Positions 1-5,313 of a DNA stretch of 5,313 nt are shown piece after piece (positions within the stretch are counted from its first letter, which is position 1; every line of letters starts with the position of its first letter). Location: NCBI GenBank assembly GCA_945872375.1, contig CAMBYR010000154.1, positions 1 to 5,313 of the forward strand, written 5' to 3'. The position numbers and the translations under genes are program-made. The DNA comes from an uncultured Blautia sp. (GTDB lineage Bacteria; Bacillota; Clostridia; Lachnospirales; Lachnospiraceae). Below the pieces are notes generated by a model that worked only from the letters and a program-made list of their open reading frames with translations, did no database searches and was not told the origin of the DNA.

Positions 1-81
1 GTATTATGCCCATATTGAAATGAAAGTTGTTCGCTTTTGGCACAAGTCATCTGATGTTTCCATGATCCTATGGCACGCAAA

Positions 82-792
82 TCATTTTGAAGAATCTCTC
101 TCCTGAAGGATCTTCATAATGGTCTGACGGTTATAAGTCAGATGCATGATCATGGCACACCTGGCCCCTACCGAGTCTCTCTGCATGATGGCGCTGGTAA
201 TCGCTCTGTGACTGCTGATGGTTTCCTCTCTCAGCAGCCGGTGGGTCACATTGGCAAAGGTAAGAACAGCTGTATGAATGACAGGAAGCAGGATTTCCAC
301 CACCTGATTTTTACTGCACCTTGCAATATAAGTATGAAATTCAATATCCTTCTGGATATGATTATGCCCCCCCAGATACAGCTCCTCCGTTTCATCACAC
401 AGCTTTTTCAGATGAATCAGGTCTTCCTCTGAGGCATTTTTACATGCCAATGCAGCAATTTCCGGCTCAATCATCAGCCGGACCTCAAAAAGCTCCAGGG
501 CAAGTTCATATTTGTCCTCAATTTTTCCAAATCCCAGAGGATCATTTTCCAGCGGATTTGTATTGATCACATATGTACCCGAGCCTCTTCGAACTTCCAG
601 AATTCCCCTGGATACCAGCCCTTTTACAGCTTCCCTTATGGTACTCCTGCCAACGCCGAATTTTTCCGCCAGTTCAAATTCATTAGGAATTTTCTCTCCC
701 GTTTTGATCGGCTCCTGAAGGATATACTTCATCAGTTCATCTTCTGTCTGAGCTCCTAACGATTTTTTATTTATTTTATCGTAATGATACAT
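82..792 (-). CDS. FadR-subfamily GntR transcriptional regulator (wHTH + FCD domain)
   Basis: This is a cytoplasmic DNA-binding regulator that responds to a small ligand, usually an organic acid in this family. Numbered from an upstream ATG at 804, the winged helix-turn-helix spans about residues 16-80: the recognition helix lies in GRSTIREAVKGLVSRG (52-67) and the wing is RRGSGTYV. The FCD domain (about 97-235) keeps the metal-site pattern Asp153, His157 (in DIEFH), His199 (SSHRAI) and His221 (MIMHL), so a bound divalent metal with a carboxylate effector is expected. I place the start at the second ATG (790-792), giving 236 residues, because GGAG sits 6 nt before it, while the ATG at 804 has no good ribosome site. 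Length is normal for the family. It is divergent from the RACo-like ATPase gene and is the obvious candidate regulator of it. The effector cannot be told from sequence. Family call is firm; target is inference. Confidence 0.93.
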   Translation of the reverse strand: MYHYDKINKKSLGAQTEDELMKYILQEPIKTGEKIPNEFELAEKFGVGRSTIREAVKGLVSRGILEVRRGSGTYVINTNPLENDPLGFGKIEDKYELALELFEVRLMIEPEIAALACKNASEEDLIHLKKLCDETEELYLGGHNHIQKDIEFHTYIARCSKNQVVEILLPVIHTAVLTFANVTHRLLREETISSHRAITSAIMQRDSVGARCAMIMHLTYNRQTIMKILQERDSSK

Positions 793-798
793 TTCTTT

Positions 799-802
799 CT
801 CC
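799..802 (-). promoter_or_regulatory. Ribosome binding site that decides the gntR start
   Basis: GGAG on the minus strand lies 6 nt before the ATG at 790-792. The site overlaps the alternative in-frame ATG at 802-804, which itself is preceded only by a poor ACCGGA. This favours the shorter, 236-residue product. Confidence 0.6.
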
Positions 803-875
803 ATTCCGGTGTCATCATTTCGTGTCTGTTTTCAGCTCTGAAAAAATATTCTGCCCACGAGACCTTTTTCTTTTT

Positions 876-904
876 ATTTTATCCTCCGGAAAAAGATTCG
901 TCAA
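876..904 (-). promoter_or_regulatory. Sigma-A-type promoter of the gntR gene
   Basis: On the minus strand a -35 box TTGACG (899-904) and a -10 box TAAAAT (876-881) are separated by exactly 17 bp (882-898). They match the consensus at 5 of 6 positions each. Transcription would start near 868-870, leaving an untranslated leader of roughly 75 nt. No TGTACA-type palindrome overlaps this promoter, so autoregulation is not evident. Confidence 0.7.
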
Positions 905-920
905 TCCCGCCGACAGATAT

Positions 921-928
921 GGGGGGGG
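921..928. repeat. Homopolymer G8 tract between divergent promoters
   Basis: Eight consecutive G residues follow the sequence ACAGATAT. The tract is outside both promoter cores: 17 bp beyond the gntR -35 box and 53 bp before the ATPase -35 box. Such tracts can change length by slippage, but here a change would only alter the distance between the two promoters and their operators. Confidence 0.8.
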
Positions 929-936
929 AAATTGCG

Positions 937-981
937 GCTGCCAAAAGTTATTGAGAACGAAGCGAACAGCAGCTGCCAAAA
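937..981. repeat. Direct repeat GCTGCCAAAA x2, possible regulator site
   Basis: The 10-mer GCTGCCAAAA occurs at 937-946 and again at 972-981, 35 bp apart (about 3.3 helical turns). The second copy abuts the -35 box of the ATPase promoter, the usual place for an activator or for a second repressor contact. An inverted 8-mer match, TGCCAAAA on the minus strand, lies past the 3' end of the regulator gene at 35-42. The repeat is seen directly; its role is inference. Confidence 0.45.
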
Positions 982-1010
982 TTGCATTTTCGGGTCAGGT
1001 ATTGTACAAT
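982..1010 (+). promoter_or_regulatory. Sigma-A-type promoter of the RACo-like ATPase gene
   Basis: TTGCAT (982-987) and TACAAT (1005-1010) are separated by 17 bp. The -10 box matches consensus at 5 of 6 positions; the -35 box has the important TTG. Transcription would begin near 1017, giving a leader of about 73 nt before the ATG at 1090. The -10 box is embedded in the palindrome ATTGTACAAT, so a protein bound there would block RNA polymerase. Confidence 0.6.
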
Positions 1011-1021
1011 GAGCCTGTACA
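1001..1021. promoter_or_regulatory. Tandem TGTACA palindromes, candidate GntR operator
   Basis: TGTACA, itself a perfect palindrome, occurs at 1003-1008 and 1016-1021, 13 bp apart. The first copy is extended to the 10-bp palindrome ATTGTACAAT (1001-1010). Known operators of FadR-type GntR proteins are short palindromes with a GT...AC core, which this resembles in a compact form. The two copies cover the -10 box and the predicted transcription start, a classical repressor position. That the adjacent GntR protein binds here is inference. Confidence 0.45.
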
Positions 1022-1077
1022 CACATTCCGAATCCGGAACGCAGCACGCCGGATCCTTTCGTACTCATTTCAAAATC

Positions 1078-1083
1078 GGAGGA
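1078..1083 (+). promoter_or_regulatory. Ribosome binding site of the ATPase gene (sets the start at 1090)
   Basis: GGAGGA lies 6 nt before the ATG at 1090. The reading frame is open further upstream, to a TTG at 982 and an ATG at 1009. These lie inside the promoter and have no ribosome site, so they are rejected as starts. Confidence 0.85.
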
Positions 1084-1089
1084 ATTCTT

Positions 1090-2634
1090 ATGAACTGTTT
1101 CAGCGAAAAAATATATTTAACCATGACGCCTCCCACCGAGGATGACGCCAAAAGCGACAAATACAGGCTCCTTCAGGCCCTGCGCGAAGCCGGATACGAC
1201 CGTGTTTCGCTTCCGCTTCACGTTCTTCAGACTCTCTATCCCATGTGCCGTGACTGCGAATATAAGCTTACCGCCACACTGGTATACCGGGAAGAAGACT
1301 GGGTCGTGGAAGCTCTGGAGCCCGGCGATACGAGAAAGCATCATTACGGTCTTGCCGCAGACTACGGTTCCACCACCATCCTTCTGCAGCTTCTGGATCT
1401 GAATACCGGAAAGATTCTTTCAGAGGCCCGGGAAACCAACCGTCAGAGAACCTACGGCACCGATATTCTCACAAGGATTATTTATACCATTGAAAAACCG
1501 GAACACATGGAGGAGCTTCAGAAGGCCACCTGTGAAACCTTTCAGCTTCTTCTGGAAAAGCTCACAAAAGAAACAGGAATTCATGCAAAAGAATGTCCTG
1601 TTATGATCATTTCCGGCAATACCACTATGATGCATTTTCTATTGAAGCTCAATGCCTGGACTGTTTTTTCCTCACCGTTTGCTCCTGTTACGGCGGAACC
1701 CGGATGGGTCTGGGGCAGGGAGCTGGGTATGGATTTTTCCGGCATGATTTATATGATGCCATCTGCTTCCAATTATGTGGGAGGAGACATCATCAGCGGA
1801 CTTCTGACCATGGATTTCTGGAAAAAAGAAGAAGTAAGCCTGTTCTTTGATATCGGAACAAACGGAGAACTTGTCATCGGAAATAAAGAATGGCTTCTGG
1901 CAGGCGCAGGTGCTGCAGGCCCTGCTCTGGAAGGCTATATCAGCCGTTTCGGCATGCAGGCAGGTGACGGTGCCATTGATTCTGTATCCATTCACGGCAA
2001 ACAGCTCTCCTATACCACGATCAACCACAAAAAGCCAGTGGGAATCTGCGGCTCCGGAATCATTGATCTGCTGGCGCAGATGCTGCTGAACGGATGGATC
2101 AACATCGCCGGTGAATTAAACCCGGACGCTTCCCCTTCCATCATTTATCTGGAGGAAGAAGAACAGTACGCAGCTGTATACGCTACTGCCGAAGAATCCG
2201 GAATCGGCCAGCCCCTGTACTTTTCTCAGACAGATATTACACAGTACCTGGATACAAAGGCTGCCGCAGCCACCATGGTGGACTGTCTGCTGGAATCCGC
2301 CGGTTTTTCTGCCGAAGAACTGGAACACTGCTATCTGTCCGGTGCTTTCAGCGCCCATTCCGATCTGGAATCCGCCATCACCATCGGGATGTTCCCGGAT
2401 CTTCCCAGAGAAAAGTATATCTGTATTCCCAATTCCTCCCTGGAGGGCGCACGCACCCTTCTTCTGGACCGCAGCAGAATGCAGGATATACACGAGCTGA
2501 TCGAGCGCATGTACTGCGTACAGTTTGCTTCCATCCCGGATTTTCTGGTTCGGATGCAGGCAGCAAAATTTGTTCCTCATACAGATATGAGCCGCTATCC
2601 CAGCGTTGCGGAAAAATTAAAGACAAAACTCTGA
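1090..2634 (+). CDS. RACo-like ASKHA-fold ATPase (DUF4445 / RACo C-terminal family), lacking the ferredoxin domain
   Basis: This 514-residue protein resembles RACo and its relatives, which use ATP to reduce inactive Co(II) corrinoid proteins to Co(I) for methyl transfer. It shows the actin-like ATPase signatures in order: phosphate-1 loop LAADYGSTT (88-96), ISGNTTMMHFL (174-184), YVGGD (229-233), phosphate-2 loop FFDIGTNGELV (252-262), AGAGAAGPALEG (271-282), adenosine motif GICGSGIIDLL (318-328) and a late YLSGAFSAHSD (415-425). Residues 60-90 resemble the RACo linker (TATLV...W.VEALEPGD). Classical RACo is over 600 residues and begins with a [2Fe-2S] ferredoxin domain. Here only about 55 residues precede the linker, and the only cysteines in them are C3, C53 and C56 (a single CxxC), so that domain is absent. 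Reducing power would have to come from a separate partner, or the protein has another role. No corrinoid protein or methyltransferase is adjacent. Its own promoter, strong ribosome site and terminator suggest a single-gene unit, probably controlled by the divergent GntR. Fold call firm; corrinoid role uncertain. Confidence 0.88.
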   Translation: MNCFSEKIYLTMTPPTEDDAKSDKYRLLQALREAGYDRVSLPLHVLQTLYPMCRDCEYKLTATLVYREEDWVVEALEPGDTRKHHYGLAADYGSTTILLQLLDLNTGKILSEARETNRQRTYGTDILTRIIYTIEKPEHMEELQKATCETFQLLLEKLTKETGIHAKECPVMIISGNTTMMHFLLKLNAWTVFSSPFAPVTAEPGWVWGRELGMDFSGMIYMMPSASNYVGGDIISGLLTMDFWKKEEVSLFFDIGTNGELVIGNKEWLLAGAGAAGPALEGYISRFGMQAGDGAIDSVSIHGKQLSYTTINHKKPVGICGSGIIDLLAQMLLNGWINIAGELNPDASPSIIYLEEEEQYAAVYATAEESGIGQPLYFSQTDITQYLDTKAAAATMVDCLLESAGFSAEELEHCYLSGAFSAHSDLESAITIGMFPDLPREKYICIPNSSLEGARTLLLDRSRMQDIHELIERMYCVQFASIPDFLVRMQAAKFVPHTDMSRYPSVAEKLKTKL

Positions 2635-2646
2635 AGCTAAACGGAC

Positions 2647-2666
2647 ATGTCTGCTTGCGCAGACAT
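2647..2666. repeat. 8-bp inverted repeat (hairpin) after the ATPase gene
   Basis: ATGTCTGC (2647-2654) and GCAGACAT (2659-2666) are perfect inverse complements around the 4-nt loop TTGC. It starts 13 nt past the ATPase stop codon and has no T-run after it, so alone it is a poor intrinsic terminator. It may stabilise the mRNA end or be a relic. The same 10-mer ACATGTCTGC also occurs on the minus strand at 3695-3704, in the degV-kinase spacer, probably by chance. Confidence 0.6.
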
Positions 2667-2672
2667 CACTAT

Positions 2673-2729
2673 AAAGAAAAGTCCCCTTTTTCAAACGTAC
2701 CTTACGCCTGAAAAAGAGGACTTTTCTTT
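2673..2729. terminator. Bidirectional intrinsic terminator between convergent genes
   Basis: Two 21-nt arms, 2673-2693 and 2709-2729, pair with a single C-A mismatch around a 15-nt loop. The loop contains a further 4-bp stem (CGTA/TACG). The arms begin and end with A-rich and T-rich runs (AAAGAAAA / TTTTCTTT) around a GTCC/GGAC core, so each strand gives a stem followed by a U-rich tail. The right arm touches the last base of the sugar kinase stop codon. It should stop transcription of both the ATPase gene and the opposing sugar kinase gene. Confidence 0.88.
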
Positions 2730-3658
2730 CAGATGTCAGATATTTCCACCTGTTCCATCAGTTTTCTGACAAGTTCCATAGAAGGTGGTTTTGTTCCCAC
2801 AGTCGTCACAGCTCCGGCACCTGCTGCCATACAAAGTCGAATGGTCTCTTCTGTTTCCATACCCTTATCGCGGGCAAACGCCAGTGCAGCAACCATGGCA
2901 TCTCCTGCCCCGACCGTAGAATGAGCCTTTACAGAAAGCGCAGGACATTTCACCTGCCTGCCCGGAAAGACCAGAAGCGCACCATCCTTTCCCATGGAAA
3001 CCGCTGCCGCTTCCATTCCCCGATCCAGAAGCCGCCGGGCAAATTTTAAAAGCTCTTTTTCCGAAGCCTCTCTCTGAAATCCTGCATATTCTTCCAGCTC
3101 CACCCGATTCGGCTTGATCATATCCGGTCCGGCTTCCAGACCATAACGAAACAGTTCTCCATCTGCGTCCAGCAGGACTTTTCCACCTTTTTTCTTTACA
3201 AGACGGATCATATCCCCATAAATATGCTTATCTACGCCCACAGGAACACTTCCGGCAAGCACAAAAAGCGTTTCCGGCCCGGACAGCCTGTCCAGTTTTT
3301 CCAAAAGTTCCAAAAGCTTCGCATCCGCGATCACCGGTCCCGGTTCATTCAGTTCCGTAACCGCCCCATTTTTTTCAAAAACCTTTGTGTTGGTTCTGGT
3401 CTCCCCGTCCACCCACACAAAGTCACAGGAAATCTTCTGGTTTTTCAATACATTTTCAATGGTTTTTCCGGTATTTCCTCCCAGAAACCCTGTCGCAACA
3501 CTGCTGCCGCCAAACTTCTGAATGGTTTTTGATACGTTAATTCCCTTTCCTCCTGCGTCATACTCCACCTTTCTGATACGATTCAGACCTCCCGGCAGGA
3601 GCCGTTCAATTTCTACCGTTTTATCAACCGCAGGATTCATTGTTACCGTAACGATCAC
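2729..3658 (-). CDS. 1-phosphofructokinase-family hexose kinase (PfkB fold, FruK/LacC-like)
   Basis: This 309-residue cytoplasmic PfkB/ribokinase-fold enzyme transfers phosphate from ATP to a phosphorylated ketohexose. Fructose 1-phosphate and tagatose 6-phosphate are the known substrates of the subfamily, both giving a bisphosphate for aldolase cleavage. Landmarks: N-terminal TVTMNPAVDKT (4-14), substrate motif GGKGINVSKT (36-45), TRTNTKV (87-93) and TELNEPGP (101-108), AGSVP (135-139), KPNRVELEE (182-190), and the ATP and anion-hole motif STVGAGDAMVAA (247-258) with catalytic Asp253. All key positions are intact and the length is normal. The start is a GTG with AGAGGTG before it; starting at the first ATG (residue 7) would remove the first beta strand. 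No PTS permease, DeoR-type regulator or aldolase is adjacent, so the choice between fruK and lacC is left open. It lies 54 bp after degV on the same strand and ends in the bidirectional terminator. Confidence 0.92.
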   Translation of the reverse strand: MIVTVTMNPAVDKTVEIERLLPGGLNRIRKVEYDAGGKGINVSKTIQKFGGSSVATGFLGGNTGKTIENVLKNQKISCDFVWVDGETRTNTKVFEKNGAVTELNEPGPVIADAKLLELLEKLDRLSGPETLFVLAGSVPVGVDKHIYGDMIRLVKKKGGKVLLDADGELFRYGLEAGPDMIKPNRVELEEYAGFQREASEKELLKFARRLLDRGMEAAAVSMGKDGALLVFPGRQVKCPALSVKAHSTVGAGDAMVAALAFARDKGMETEETIRLCMAAGAGAVTTVGTKPPSMELVRKLMEQVEISDI

Positions 3659-3665
3659 AACAAAA

Positions 3666-3672
3666 CACCTCT
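3666..3672 (-). promoter_or_regulatory. Ribosome binding site for the GTG-started sugar kinase
   Basis: AGAGGTG on the minus strand is 7 nt before the GTG at 3656-3658. It supports the unusual GTG start over the in-frame ATG six codons later, which has no comparable site. An ATG at 3675-3677 is out of frame and opens only a seven-codon reading frame. Confidence 0.7.
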
Positions 3673-3712
3673 TTCATGATTAAAGTTTCGTTTGGCAGAC
3701 ATGTTCTCTATC

Positions 3713-4564
3713 TTACTTTACATATCCTGTGACGCTGAATGCACCGGAGCCGCCATGAGAGGTAATGACTCCCCCTGCATGAATCCAGCTTACTTTTTTA
3801 AATCCCTGCTCATAAGCGCATTTTTCCGCCAATTCCATCAGCTCCTGCGAAAATCCCGGCGTACAGCCAAGCCATACTTCCTCCCGGTCAAGCTGATTTG
3901 TCTCCGTATATTCTGCGATCAGTTTCGGAATCACGCGGGAAAGCTTTCCCCGGTATTTCTTCGTTGCCTTCAGATAACCGTCAAGAACCTCAATGCAGGG
4001 ATGGATATTCAGGATATTTCCGCAAAGCGCCGTTGCATTGCTGACGCGGCCGCCTGCCCGCAGATAATCCAGATTGCTTGGAATAAAGCACATACGCGTA
4101 CTTTCCGCTGCTTCCCTGGCTGCATTTGCCGCCTCCTCAATGGTCCACTCCGGATGTTCCCGGATCTGTCTTGCAGCCTTGATCACTGCTGCACACTGTC
4201 CCATGGATACATGTTTTGTATCAATGGCTGTTATATTATCCCGGCCTTCTGCTGCCAGCGCCGCACTCTGAAAAGAACAGGTGGTTACAGAAGAATATGC
4301 CAGATACAGGATCTGTGCATCGGGATCTTCTTCATGAATCTCATCAAAAATTTTTATAAAATCTTCCGGATTGCTTCCGGAGGTTTTGGGTGCCTTCCCC
4401 GTTTTCTCATAGTATTCACATACTTCTTCCGGAGGAAAGGAACCGTCATCTTTTGTAATATTGCCAAAGGATACATGCATCGGCACCAGCCGGATCCCAT
4501 ATTCTTCTGCAAGTTCCGGCGAAATGTCTGAACCTGTTTCCGCTAAAATAATAATTTTCTGCAT
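3713..4564 (-). CDS. DegV-family fatty-acid-binding protein
   Basis: This 283-residue cytoplasmic protein belongs to the DegV/FakB family, which binds a fatty acid and, in characterised cases, presents its carboxylate to the FakA kinase to make acyl-phosphate for phospholipid synthesis. It has the family layout: N-terminal ILAETGSDISPELAEEYGI (6-24), the KTSGSNPEDF segment (60-69) where many homologues have TSQPSP, the SSVTTCSFQSA segment (91-101) where many have SSxLSGTYQSA, the hallmark NLDYLRAGGRVS (164-175), and a C-terminal GGVITSHGGSGAFSVTGY (264-281). The substitutions in the ligand-pocket segments suggest a paralogue whose lipid may differ. No FakA (DAK-domain) gene is in view. The ATG start has GGAG 7 nt upstream. 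The 54-bp gap to the following sugar kinase shows no terminator, so the two are probably co-transcribed. Family assignment firm; ligand and partner unknown. Confidence 0.93.
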   Translation of the reverse strand: MQKIIILAETGSDISPELAEEYGIRLVPMHVSFGNITKDDGSFPPEEVCEYYEKTGKAPKTSGSNPEDFIKIFDEIHEEDPDAQILYLAYSSVTTCSFQSAALAAEGRDNITAIDTKHVSMGQCAAVIKAARQIREHPEWTIEEAANAAREAAESTRMCFIPSNLDYLRAGGRVSNATALCGNILNIHPCIEVLDGYLKATKKYRGKLSRVIPKLIAEYTETNQLDREEVWLGCTPGFSQELMELAEKCAYEQGFKKVSWIHAGGVITSHGGSGAFSVTGYVK

Positions 4565-4571
4565 AGTTTTG

Positions 4572-4575
4572 CTCC
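4572..4575 (-). promoter_or_regulatory. Ribosome binding site of degV
   Basis: GGAG (within CTGGAGC on the minus strand) stands 7 nt before the ATG at 4562-4564 and supports that start. Confidence 0.7.
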
Positions 4576-4606
4576 AGTTTTCCTGTTAGTAATGCGTATC
4601 AGAATT

Positions 4607-4612
4607 ATTATA
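4607..4612 (-). promoter_or_regulatory. Possible -10 box upstream of degV
   Basis: A perfect TATAAT on the minus strand lies in the AT-rich spacer between the histidine kinase gene and degV, 42 bp before the degV start codon. No good -35 box is found 16-18 bp upstream; the best candidate, TTCACG, is 20 bp away. It may serve a weak or activated promoter, or be chance in AT-rich DNA. Confidence 0.3.
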
Positions 4613-4667
4613 ATATTTCAGCGTTTCCTCTTCGTGAATTTATATACCGATATAGTTTACCTTGAGT

Positions 4668-5313
4668 TTACTTTGTCTGCCCCATATCCGGCGTCCGAAA
4701 ACGCAGATTCCGAAGCAGACTTTTTTCAGCAGCCTTTTCCGATACAGAATTGGCTCTTGGGGAATCCAGCGGTAAAATAACTTTAAATATGCTTCCTTCC
4801 GATACTTTGCTTTCCACAGAAATAGTCCCCCTGCAAAGCTCCGTTATTCTCTGCGCAATGGACAGCCCAAGGCCCAGGCCCTGTCTGCTGTGGGAAGAAT
4901 CTCCCTGATAATACGGGTCAAAAAGATGTTCCAGGGTCTTTTCACTGATGCCCTCGCCGGTATCTGAAACGATTACAGAGACATGATCGCCCTCCTTCTG
5001 AACACTTACGGTGATCTCACCTCCAACCGGCGTATATTTCACAGCATTTCCAAGAATATTCAGCCACAGGTGCTGCATCAGTTCCTTGTTTCCCAGATAT
5101 TTCACCGAAGAAAATTCTCCATTAAAATCAATTTTTTTATCCATCCAGCTCTTTGAAAGAATGATGGAACACTGGCGGATCTGTTCGCTGAGATCATACT
5201 CCTCCAGATCTGTGATGATCTGCTGGGAGGATAGCTTGGAAAGGAGAATGGTATTGCCTGCCAGCTTTGTAAGGCGTTCCGATTCTTCTGATATAATTTC
5301 CAGATATTTGCGC
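4668..5313 (-). CDS. Sensor histidine kinase, C-terminal part (5' end beyond the window)
   Basis: The frame is open from the right edge to the TAA at 4668-4670, giving 214 visible residues. An internal methionine (5142-5144) is not the start, because kinase sequence continues through it. The visible part begins with the second helix of the dimerisation domain (YLEIISEESERLTKLAGNTI, near 5252-5306), so the phospho-accepting His, sensor and membrane parts lie outside. The ATP-binding domain is complete: N box WLNILGNAVKYTP (Asn89 of the visible part), G1 box DTGEGIS (117-123), F box LFDPYY (130-135), G2 box GLGLGLS (145-151). It is therefore a competent ATP-dependent kinase module, normally paired with a response regulator, expected upstream beyond the edge. 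About 30 residues follow the usual end of the fold (VILPLDSP), a basic and polar tail. Signal and target are not visible. Confidence 0.93.
   Translation of the reverse strand, partial: RKYLEIISEESERLTKLAGNTILLSKLSSQQIITDLEEYDLSEQIRQCSIILSKSWMDKKIDFNGEFSSVKYLGNKELMQHLWLNILGNAVKYTPVGGEITVSVQKEGDHVSVIVSDTGEGISEKTLEHLFDPYYQGDSSHSRQGLGLGLSIAQRITELCRGTISVESKVSEGSIFKVILPLDSPRANSVSEKAAEKSLLRNLRFRTPDMGQTK

Noticed and set aside
9..64. A short minus-strand frame of 19 codons after the gntR stop
   Set aside because: Only a weak AGGA precedes its ATG and nothing supports coding. The 81 bases at the left edge show no clear gene or terminator.
982..1089. N-terminal extension of the ATPase frame to TTG at 982 or ATG at 1009
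   Set aside because: Both lie within the predicted promoter; the ATG at 1090 has a strong GGAGGA site 6 nt upstream, and the extension has no ferredoxin-like cysteines.
822..1145. A 107-codon plus-strand frame across the divergent spacer
   Set aside because: It runs through both promoters, the G8 tract and the operator region and overlaps the start of the ATPase gene; no family resemblance and no ribosome site.
2510..2522. TGTAC-TGC-GTACA inverted repeat inside the ATPase gene, resembling the operator
   Set aside because: It lies deep in coding sequence (MYCVQ), with different spacing from the promoter site; likely chance.
2116..2580. A 154-codon minus-strand frame inside the ATPase gene
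   Set aside because: Antisense shadow of a well-supported gene with conserved motifs; composition is not protein-like.
3683..3697. Possible catabolite-control (cre) site before the sugar kinase gene
   Set aside because: TGCCAAACGAAACT on the minus strand has one base too many between TG and CG to fit the cre consensus and lacks the closing CA.
3692..4531. A 279-codon open frame on the plus strand opposite degV
   Set aside because: It is the antisense shadow of degV: the protein is Cys-, Arg- and Phe-rich without any recognisable fold, and there is no ribosome site, while the opposite strand encodes a complete DegV protein.

Overview
The window looks like chromosomal DNA of a low-to-mid GC Gram-positive anaerobe of the Clostridia, most likely Lachnospiraceae-like. 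This is an inference from strong GGAGG-type ribosome sites, sigma-A-like promoters, the gene families present and a gut-Clostridia flavour of the proteins. It holds five protein genes, one cut by the right edge. No RNA gene, CRISPR array, insertion sequence or phage gene was seen.

Left part (1-2634): a FadR-subfamily GntR repressor/activator (minus strand) is divergent from an ASKHA-fold ATPase (plus strand) related to RACo, the reductive activator of corrinoid proteins. The ATPase lacks the N-terminal [2Fe-2S] ferredoxin domain of classical RACo. The 285-297 bp between them carries a good promoter on each strand (TTGACG-17-TAAAAT for the regulator, TTGCAT-17-TACAAT for the ATPase). It also carries two TGTACA palindromes lying on the -10 and start region of the ATPase promoter, a 10-bp direct repeat just upstream of its -35 box, and a G8 tract. 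The simplest reading is a local switch in which the GntR protein controls the ATPase gene in response to a small acid or metabolite bound by its FCD domain. No corrinoid protein or methyltransferase lies in the window, so the client of the ATPase is unknown.

Middle (2635-2728): the ATPase gene and the next gene converge on a short spacer. It holds an 8-bp hairpin and then a 21-bp-arm, nearly perfect hairpin that should terminate transcription from both sides.

Right part (2729-5313, all minus strand, so read right to left): the 3' end of a sensor histidine kinase, then a DegV-family fatty-acid-binding protein, then a 1-phosphofructokinase-family (FruK/LacC-like) sugar kinase with a GTG start. 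degV and the kinase gene are 54 bp apart and probably co-transcribed. The histidine kinase is 103 bp upstream of degV, with no clear terminator between them. Nothing shows these three work in one pathway.

The window is mostly ordinary housekeeping and accessory metabolism. The parts most worth a second look are the ferredoxin-less RACo-like protein and the operator architecture in front of it.
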